In this document: positions 56,024 to 64,000 of the stretch, one piece after another
Numbering within the stretch: position 1 is the first letter of the stretch
How the letters are laid out: each line of letters starts with the position of its first letter
Assembly (NCBI GenBank): GCA_017506865.1
Contig: JAFCMP010000145.1
Location: 62,001 to 126,000, forward strand
Direction of reading: 5' to 3'
Origin: Tribonema minus
Lineage: Eukaryota; Sar; Xanthophyceae; Tribonematales; Tribonemataceae
Length of the DNA stretch: 64,000 nucleotides
Translations under genes and position numbers: made by a program
Notes under the pieces: generated by a model
Databases searched by the model: none
What the model was told of the DNA's origin: nothing
Seen by the model: the letters and a program-made list of their open reading frames with translations, nothing else

Positions 56024-59000
56024 ATGGGGCTGGTCCTTTCTACGCTGGGCCTGGGCCTTACCTGGGCGGTGTGCTTGAGCCTTGTGCTGGCGGTTGCAGC
56101 TGTGCTACAGCTCCCCGACAATGTTGTCAGAGAAGGCATACGACCAGGGCTTGCAGGCGCCAGGTAAGCCGTTCTGCACACTAGTCCCGGCGACCTTACA
56201 GGCATGGACCTCACAAGAAGCAGTATACTATATATTTTTGTTAAATCGACTCGACGAAAAAGGGGCGAGCGACCCGGAAAGGTACAGCCTTTTTTGTAAA
56301 TTGCATTTAAAGCGGGTCACGGGCATCACCTCAACTTTGCTTTCATCTGAAGTGCTCCCCCACTTCAACTTGCCTATTGACACGCAACACACACATGCAA
56401 CGCGCTGTTGACGTTACGCGCACGCGCGTACTCGATGCTGCAGAATTACATCTGCCTTGCCACTACACGGTGCGAGAAGTGCGGACGCAAGACAAACGAA
56501 TTGGAAGCGGTGTTGCGTGAAGCTTACTGGGTGCAAGAGGCGCGAAAGTCGATGAGCGATGCTGTGGTGATTTATTGAGCGCGCTTCAGACGCTGATGGG
56601 GCATGCGGGCAACAGGTGCAGGCGGCAGGTACAGCCAGCGGTGCTGTAGTCATAAATCAAATTACATGTATTCATTGCAAGCCTGCAGCGCTGGAGCAGA
56701 CACTGGCTAGTCGGCACCTCACAAATGTCAAGTGCATCAAAGCTAGCACGACACAATGTGGCATTGACATTGAGTTCACGATTGCTTCACGATGATGCGC
56801 CCCAGCGACTACAACATGAACACTGGCCCTCGTCACCCGATTCAAGCTGCAGGCCACCACAAATACACGTCACCCTGCGTGCAATAACGTGCATTTCACT
56901 GGCAAGCGTGCAGCCTGCCGGTACACTGACGTCATTGCAAATGTGCACGGGACACCTCATGACACACCGTGACAATGTAACAGCGCAGCGCACAAGTGAC
57001 AGCACACAGCTCAGCTCATGTTGAAGTCGTGTCCTGTTGAGCACTGACGTGGCTGTTCATGTTTGCCTCCCGGTTCTCAATGATCACTTCTAGCCACACA
57101 CGCACTAGCCGAAAGTCTTGCTTCTGTTTGGGTGCCTTGATTGTCAATCTCTGGCACTGTGGGGAGCTATACTCAGCAAAAAAGCTCAAGCCAAGCGTCA
57201 ACTCGAACGTGACATACTGCAGCTGCTACGTTGACATGCGTACGTGGCCAGGAGTGCTAGTGGCAGTGTGATATGGCCCATAATCACATTCGCGTAATAG
57301 ACTGCGTGAGGGAAGCTGGCGAGCACGGCGCACTGGAGGAAGACTCAATAAGCGTGTTTGCTCTCCTGCTGAGCACTGCTGCCACAGGGCCTGCTGCTGA
57401 TCAAGCAAAGGCAAAACGCTTTCAATGCTGATTACAACAAGGGACCCCTTGTATAAACTCTCAACACGTGTTTTGCCATACTGCTGAGCACTGCTGCCAC
57501 AGGGCCTGGGCGCTGCTGCGGCTCCTGGTGTCGGAATTGCCGCCCCCCCACAGTCCCGCCAGCAAGCGCGGGGGCGCCCCAGCTTCCTCCTCATCACTGA
57601 CAGTTACGGCAGTTACGGCGCGGCAGCAGCGCTCGCCGTCCCCTCGCGCAGCAGCAGCAGCTGCAGCAGCGGCATCAGTGCTCAGCGCAGCTAGTGGGGA
57701 TGATCCTGCGGGGGGAGTGGCAGTGGCGACGGTGAAGCCTGCGGCAGCGGCGGCGGCGGCGGCGGCGGCGGCGGGAGGGGGACGAACGCTGCTGCCTGCC
57801 GCCATGGCAGCAGCGGGCGGGAGGCACTCGCAGGTGCGGACTTGAAGTGCGCAATGAAGTCGGTGGCGTCGATGAGCGTAAGGGAGTGGTGCTCGAAACG
57901 CGCTTTAGAGCTGGTGACGTTGAAGTGCATGTGGGAATGGTGTTGCTTTCTTACTCTTGGTGGTGAACATTTTGTACGAGCAAGTGTTGAAACTTGTGTC
58001 TAGACCGCAGCTGCAGGGCGCGAAGCATTTCAGGACCAGGTGGCTGGAAATGCTGCTGGGCAACTTCACGCTAAGAACTTGAAGTAGCTGGCACGCATGT
58101 TGAGCACTGGCGGCTGATGCATTGAGTGTTGACGTAGCATGATTGGTGCAGGCGCTGTGCCTGCTCTGACGTGCCACCTGAGTGCTCCTTCTAAAACCAG
58201 TATTATGCATAGCTGTCCACAGGCATTTTCCGTTCTTGCCATCTAAATCTCAACCATTGCTGCTGCAGACCAATCAGCCACTTATTGTGTTGAAGAGCAG
58301 CTATGAGCTGCGGCCCGTGTCGCATGCGGTGGCCAAGCGATCGCGGCTGTAAGTGCAGCCTTGCAAGGCCTGACTGCAACACTTCGGCAACTGCGCATCA
58401 GCAACAACAGTTCAGGTTTTTGGTTACAACACCAAGCACTTGCTATTGCGGCTACCTCAACCCATTGCTGACGCTGCTGTCGCTGCCGCATCACCTACCC
58501 CCCTAGCCCTAACTGCAATTCTAGGCTGCGCGTGCCTCCTGGAAGTATTGTAGACCGAAAGCAGCGCCGCCAAACCCCAACAAGCAACGCCCCCTAACCC
58601 TTACCCCCCCCCACCCAATCCCGTGCCACTGCGCAGACGACGAAGCAAGCGCACAGGCGAGCGCGGCTGCAGTTTCTGGAGGGGTTGAGCGCTGCTGTTC
58701 ACGAACCCTACCTTCAACCCTAGGCTGCGCGTTCTTCTGGAGGTAGTGTGAACCATGCAACACTGCCTAGGTAACCTCAACAATCAACACCGCCTAACCC
58801 TACCCCCCCCCCCACAATCCTGTGCCGCTGCTCAGACGGCGAAGCAAGCGCACAGGCGAGCGCGGCTTCAATTTCTGGAGGGCCTGAGCGCTGCTGTTCA
58901 CGAACCGCGCATCGTCGACGCGCAGTTTGTCAGTTACAAAGTGGAACTGGCGCTGCCGCTGCGCCGAACGTTGGCGGCGGTGCGTGTGGGGGATGCAAGG

Positions 59001-62000
59001 GGGGCGGGGGCGGGGGCAGGGGTAGGGGGGGAGGGGGAGGGGGGGGCGCGGCAGGACGTGGCGCAGTGGGCGGTGTGGCGGCGGATCACTGACTTTGCAG
59101 TGCTCAGGTGAAGTACGCTTAGGGTTGGACCAGGGTTAGGGTTGGGGTAGGCTCAGGGTATCTGAGGTAGGGTTGAAGTTGGGGCTCAGCAGAGCAATGT
59201 CTGATGGGAGGTGGCGCGGTGGGTGGTGCGGCAGCGGGTCACTTACTGGTCACTGACTTTGCAGTGCTCAAGTGAGTAGGGTCACTACTAGTAGGGTAGG
59301 GTTACTACTAGTAGGGTAAGGGTAGGGATAGGGTCAGGGTTAGGGTCGGGGCCAATTGGGTCTCAGCAGAGCCCTGCCTGACATGAGGTGGCGCGGTGGG
59401 CGGTGTTGCGATGGATTGTTGACTTTGCTGTGCTGATGTGGGTAGGGTTAGGGATAGGGTTTGGGTAAGATTAGGGTTTTGGGGGTAGGGTCAGGGTTTA
59501 GGGAAGGGTTGGCGGAGCACTGACTTTGCCGTGCCCACGTGGGTGAAGTTGAGGTTAGGGTTAGGGTAGTATCAGATTAAGTTGGGACAGGGTTTGACGG
59601 AGTCCTGACTATGCAGTGTTGATGCAACTAGGCGTAGCGTTCGGGTTTGCCGGAGCAAAAGTTGCCCTCTTTAGTTGACCTCTGCAGGGCTGAAGGTACA
59701 TATCATCGCAACCTGGTGGCACTGACTTTGCTGTGCGCAGGCAAGTAGTCTGCGGCTGTGCATCAGTGTGCTGCCGTAGCTGGCGCTGGAGCCATCTGAA
59801 GTTTGCGTTGCATTTGAATCAGCGAGGCCTGCGGAAGGCTGAGGCCTGAAGCTAGGGCAATGCTTAGGTTAAGATGCTTAGGTTAAGGTGAGGATGCCGC
59901 ACCTGCAGGAGGCCACATAATGGTATAAGCTGACCAGGCTATAAGTAGGTCATGTGTCACATCAGTATTTGTAATTGAGTTGGGCTTAGGGTAGGTTGTG
60001 GACGACGATGGGGGTTTGAGCGGCCTATGGCGGATGAATATAATGTAGGCCCAGTGTAACGTCGCCAAAAGTGTACTATTTTGTGTTCAAACAAGAGTTG
60101 TTTTAGACTTTACACATGCATTGTTGTGCAACATGTTTCTTTCACGATGGTCAGGTACTGAGCCATGTGGGCGTCTTTGGCATACTTCACCTGGTGATGT
60201 TCCCCCTACGTTCTGCCCGCTGATCGGCAGAGAGCAGTTACTCTGTGACCTGGCTCAAATCGTCAGCAGCGCTCACTCAGCTGCACGGTCACGTTCAGCA
60301 AATAAGCAACAGTCTACTGCACATTGTGACATGCTATCACAGCGGCACCAGTGGCCTTCACGGTGACCTTGCCGTCACTTGCTGCAACCTCACAGTAAAC
60401 TTCACACAGTGACATTACTTCACAGGCAACATTCCATCAGACGGCAGCGTTCCATAAGACGGCAGCAGTGATCTTCACAACGACCTTGTTTTCACACACG
60501 CAGTAAACTACACATGGTGACATGCCATCAGGGTGGAACAGTCATGTTAACAGCAACCTTCACGTCATTCGCTGCACCCTCATCATCAGGGCTGCCCTGC
60601 TGAAAGCGGAGGCTAATCACGGCGGCGGCGGCGGCAGCGGCACTGGCAGCAGCGGCGGCGGCGGCGGCGGCAACAGCGCAGTGTCCCTGCCTGTGCTGCC
60701 GCACTCACTCAGGCGGACATTTGAGCCTGATCACCTGGCGAAGCGCGCGGCACGGCTGCACCGCTTCATGGAGGTGAGTGGAGCGTCGTATATTTTCAGT
60801 TGAAGTTCCCATGTACTTCATGTGCCTCGTGCGCAGCACGTCTGCACCGCTTCATGCATGTGAGTGAAGCGGAACGTCATAGATGATTAGTTGAAGTTAA
60901 TCCATACTTCATGTGACTCGTGCGCAGCACCGCTGCACCGCTTCACGGAAGCGAGTGGAGCGTCGTACATGACCAGTTGAAGTTTACCCTGTGCCTCATG
61001 TGACTCGTGAGCTCAGATGAACGATTCAGAAGACAGTTACGCCATCATAACCCTAATTCTAACTCTGAGTGGAACGCAGTGTTTTACATAGGGGCCGGCT
61101 GTTGCTCATCCATACCGCACGTGACTCGTGAACTCACATGAACTTCAAGGCAATTTTTTTCATTCACAGACGTGAGTGGGGTGGTGTACATGGGCAGTTC
61201 AGTCACAGTTCTCCCACGCTTCATGATAATTGAATTGCAACAATGAAGTCGCCCTAACCCTAACCCTAAGCCTGAAAGCCGCAACTACTCCAAGTGTGTG
61301 CACCGCCTTGTAAGGCATCATTGTTTACAATCAGGTGTTGCGTGTATGCTCGTGGCACGCGACTGTCAAGCCTAAACCGCCGGTGTGCAACCACTGCTAG
61401 CGCAAACGTCAACTTCTGAGCACTCTGCTATATGAGAGTACATGTGCTGGCACCATCGTCATCGCTGCAGTCGCTGAGGTGACCGTTGAGCTGGTGCTTC
61501 GCAAGGCAGGCATCATCTCGTCGACAAGAGGTGGCAAGTGTAAAGTGTCAGCGAACTGGCCTCAAGTGATACACCTCATGAGATTCATGTGATCCAGGCT
61601 GCGCTGCACGCTGCACTGTTTGGATAAATCAAATCGAAACGCAGTTTAATGATAATCAAGGGTGAGGCTCAAGTTGACTAACCTGACCCTAACACTAGCC
61701 CTACCCCTGGGATAGTCTTACACTGCGCACCCCTCTAGCATGCTGCTACAAACCAGACTCTCAACTCAACGTGTACTGCTCTTCCCGCCCCAAACTCTGC
61801 CACAATACAATGTGGATATGGTGACACTGTTTGACTCGTGGCCAATTGCCGCAGCAGCGGCGACCACGGTCATTGGCGGAAGGCATTCAATTTGACGGCC
61901 GACGACACCTTGTCACCTACTAGTCTAGCTCTACGATCTTTTGATTCGTTTCCACGATACTGATACCCTACATACCCCATGCTCTGATGGTGACGCTCAG

Positions 62001-63062
62001 GTGGTCCTCCAGGACCCTCTCATGCGCACGTCCCAAGACCTCTTCGACTTCATCACGCCGCGCGAGTGGGACGCGGCGCTGCCACAAACTTCAACTCCAA
62101 CCCAAACTACAACTTCAACAACGCCCGCGCAGCACCGCCGCAGCAGCTCCCTGGCTGCAGCGGCAGCGGCAATGGCATCAGCAGCGGACCGCAGCACTGC
62201 TCAGCAATCATCCCTGGCCAATCAGAATACCAGGGCGGTAGCGGCGGCGCCAGCATCAGCGGCGGCGGCGGCGGCGGCGCTTGACGATGTGAGCAGTGGC
62301 GGCGGGGAGACCCCGGTGGCTTCTCCGAGGCTCGGTCTTCGGGACCTGGAACGCGCCTCAGAACAGTCTTCGATCGCGCTGGGGGAGCAGTCGCAGTCAG
62401 ACTGCCCGCTGGGAGGTATGTATACAAGCGTGTCGAGAAGTTATGTGCCTGTGTACGCATGCATGCATCCCGTAAGCTGTATCGCGCGTCTCTTGATGTT
62501 TTGCAGCGACACAGAAGTGCATATGCAGAAGTGGTAGTCTATGCGCGTTGAGACACTTTCAAGTTTTCACCAGATGCATGTAGAGTTCGGTAGCAAGCTT
62601 TTCCTCGACCCTGGGCGAGAATTAGTAAAATGTACTTTTGCAGTTCACATCTGGTTTCCTTAGTGAACCACAAGTGCTCACGGTGTACTGCGCGTCTCTT
62701 GTTGATTTGCACTGGCACATATATACATACACAATACGCCTCTGTATTCCTGTGTGTACCACAAGAGCTCACTCACGCTGCACTGCGCGTCTCTTGTTGA
62801 TTTGCACTGGCACAAAAGTACATACACAGTACTCCTCTGGATTCCTGTGTGAACCACAAGTGCTTTACGCTGTACTTTGTTGTACTCATTGCGTCTCTTG
62901 TTGATTCGCACTGGCGCAGAAGGCTCTGCAGGCGAGGGATACGAGCTCTCAACCTCCCCCATGGCACGAGGCAGCATGTTCTCAGCTATGCAGGGGGACG
63001 GGAGGGGTTCATTGAGCCCTACCGTCAACGACTTGGGAAGCCCTGCATCTGGCAGTAGGTGA
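56024..63062 (+). CDS. PX-domain (sorting-nexin-like) protein with N-terminal membrane segment, six exons
   Basis: Exons 56024-56163, 57503-57833, 58836-59107, 60590-60773, 62001-62415 and 62920-63062 join in phase (2, 0, 2, 0, 1), giving 1485 nt and 494 aa. Residues 7-30 (TLGLGLTWAVCLSLVLAVAA) form a hydrophobic signal-anchor or transmembrane helix. Exon 2 is Ala/Ser/Pro-rich. The PX fold spans about residues 185-325, with YKVEL, RRITDF (239-244, the RRYSDF-like motif), the LPVLP loop (281-285), KRAARLHRF (299-307) and VVLQDPLMRTSQDLFDFITP. PX domains bind phosphoinositides on endosomal or vacuolar membranes. Two Gly-rich inserts sit in loops of the domain. The C-terminal 150 residues are Ala/Ser-rich with SPRLGLRDLERASEQ. 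No BAR or RGS domain is seen. The joins restore the PX consensus across exons 3-5, which supports the model strongly. Confidence 0.8.
57365..57395 (+). repeat. PX gene exon 2 5'-edge copy
   Basis: CTGCTGAGCACTGCTGCCAC followed by AGGGCCTG occurs here and at the genuine exon 2 acceptor (57481-57508). Confidence 0.85.
58625..58725 (+). repeat. PX gene exon 3 5'-edge copy
   Basis: GAAGCAAGCGCACAGGCGAG and TTTCTGGAGG copy the exon 3 start with its CAG acceptor. CCCTAACCCTTACC then a C run precede it, and CCTAACCCTACCC then a C run precede the genuine exon. Confidence 0.9.
59108..59750 (+). repeat. PX gene exon 3 3'-edge array with TTAGGG tracts
   Basis: Copies of TGACTTTGCAGTGCTCAG plus donor lie near 59245-59275, 59410-59440, 59515-59540, 59600-59625 and 59725-59745, with decay. 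Plus-strand GGGTTAGGG-type repeats fill the spaces. Confidence 0.88.
60825..60970 (+). repeat. PX gene exon 4 3'-edge copies
   Basis: CTGCACCGCTTCATG and its variant CTGCACCGCTTCACG, each followed by GTGAGTG- or GCGAGTG-like donors, repeat the exon 4 end at about 60842 and 60932. The neighbouring intron piece (TTGAAGTT...CTTCATGTGACTCGTG) is also repeated, again near 61120. Confidence 0.88.
61803..61955 (+). repeat. Dispersed repeat family 1, copy D
   Basis: AATGTGGATATGGTGACACT through TTTGACTCGTGGCCAAT to GATCTTTTGATTCGTTTCCA. It lies in intron 4 of the PX gene, in gene sense. Confidence 0.9.
62550..62640 (+). repeat. Dispersed repeat family 2, copy C
   Basis: GACACTTTCAAGTTTTCACC ... GACCCTGGGCGAGAATTAGTAAAATGTACTT, a diverged copy in intron 5 of the PX gene. 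Confidence 0.7.
62685..62919 (+). repeat. PX gene exon 6 acceptor-region copies
   Basis: GCGTCTCTTGTTGATTTGCACTGGCACA occurs at about 62690 and 62788, and the genuine acceptor (62891-62919) is the same sequence ending GGCGCAG. GTGAACCACAAGTGCT-type sequence is also repeated between them. Confidence 0.88.
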
Positions 63063-64000
63063 GATCACAAGACGCTTGACTACTTTTGAAGTGCCTGTGA
63101 TTCTCAGCGTGCAGTAAGCCCACTCGGGCGAAGCAGGCAGCTGAGTGGGATCAGACCCCAGCGTTCACTGGCGATATTATTTTGACTTGTGCTCAGAGTG
63201 CCTTGAACCTCAAGAAACTCGCTGAAAGTGCGATCCAGTTGTCATTAGTTCACTTTGGCCAATGGGTTTGGGAGCCTTGCCCAGCCTGTGGTGCAGCTCT
63301 GTCACGCCGGCACAAGTATGGCCCTCCCCTTGTATTTCTGTATAGCACTTGTAGTGCGACACACATCTTGAGATCTGTGTGCATACATGCATGCACCGCT
63401 GCCCACATTATCTAGCCAGTACTGCCATCTGGGGGCATGTACGCATTCGGCGCACTCGTACCGTCCCCCTTCCCCTCACCCCTGTCCTCATCATGCCCTA
63501 CGCCACAGGCAGCATGGCACCCGCAGTTGCGCGCGCGCATTTGTATGCGATGCATTTCCAGTTGTTGCTACTTTGTCGTAGTACCCTATAACGGTAGCGG
63601 TTACATGTCGTAGATTCCTCGTGTCGTTGCTTGCTTCATGCTGCAGTCCGTGCATGCACCGTGCTGCAAATTCTGTCCACGATCGTGCGCCGATGTGTTT
63701 TGGTGTTGACGTTGACGCTGATCTGACCCTCATCGGTCTCGCTGAATCTGCAAGGCAGGCAGCGTCGTCTTCTCATGCAGCTACTGATGGCATTATCCCA
63801 TGAAGTGACTAAAACATCACAAAACCTGTCTGTGCTCGAGCCCCTTTTCCCCACCCTCCTTTCACCCATTCGCTATGGTAGTCCCATGGGACAATGTCAG
63901 GTGGGGCTCAAATTGTTCAGCCAGTTCTTGCCGCCCAGTCTGGTGCTCGTCGAATATACCTACCCCACCAATAGGCTCATGACTTTGGTGTCTCATGTGT
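63063..64000. other. Downstream flank, no gene seen
   Basis: No supported coding region, repeat or RNA. Only short overlapping frames are open. Confidence 0.45.

Larger units (their letters stand above)
58836..62060 (+). other. PX domain, encoded across exons 3-5
   Basis: The domain is split by two introns. Exon 3 carries beta strands and RRITDFAVL. Exon 4 carries AALLKAEANH, a Gly-rich insert, LPVLPHSLRRTF and the helix with KRAARLHRFME. Exon 5 begins VVLQDPLMRTSQDLFDF. The basic residues expected to contact a 3-phosphate (R in RRITDF, R in KRAARL) are present. Confidence 0.8.

Noticed and set aside
57461-57805. Minus-strand Ala-rich frame starting ATG at 57805
   Set aside because: The plus-strand reading has an acceptor, a donor and phases that fit the PX gene, and its acceptor edge is duplicated upstream like other real exons.

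Overview
This is eukaryotic nuclear DNA. It has spliceosomal introns (GT-AG, one GC-AG), small exons spread over tens of kilobases, a non-LTR retrotransposon, and many interstitial CCCTAA/TTAGGG-like tracts. The mix of ankyrin, HET-like and PX proteins with an R2-type element suggests a microalga or related protist. I cannot place it more precisely, and the lineage is inference.

Layout. (1) 0.6-8.7 kb, plus strand: a two-ORF non-LTR retrotransposon with a C-terminal zinc finger and restriction-like endonuclease, followed by an exact tandem copy of its last 1153 bp. (2) 9.0-15.1 kb, plus: a five-exon gene for a secreted Cys-rich, Ser/Thr/Pro-rich protein. (3) 15.1-23.6 kb: mostly non-coding, with two copies of a ~1.2 kb block. 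The first copy carries a relic of the gene that follows the second copy. (4) 23.7-24.7 kb, plus: an intronless ARM-like/coiled-coil protein. (5) 55.75-26.9 kb, minus: one gene of about 21 exons, reconstructed from matching splice phases. It encodes ~1109 aa: N-terminal ankyrin repeats, a HET-like SHKW/YVWVD module, an ARM-like helical region and a CAAX-like C terminus. (6) 56.0-63.1 kb, plus: a six-exon PX-domain (sorting-nexin-like) gene with an N-terminal membrane segment, divergent from gene 5 across 272 bp. (7) 63.1-64.0 kb: nothing recognised.

The most striking observation is how the introns are built. Many exons are flanked by arrays of partial copies of their own edges. Copies of the 5' edge with its acceptor lie upstream, and copies of the 3' edge with its donor lie downstream. 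Telomere-like repeats often separate them, usually CCCTAA-sense before acceptors and TTAGGG-sense after donors. Because CTAAC resembles a branch-point sequence, these tracts may take part in splicing.

The multi-exon genes were assembled by hand from splice signals and phase. Coding lengths close exactly in all three (1203, 1485 and, with one doubtful exon, 3330 nt), but no transcript evidence was available.
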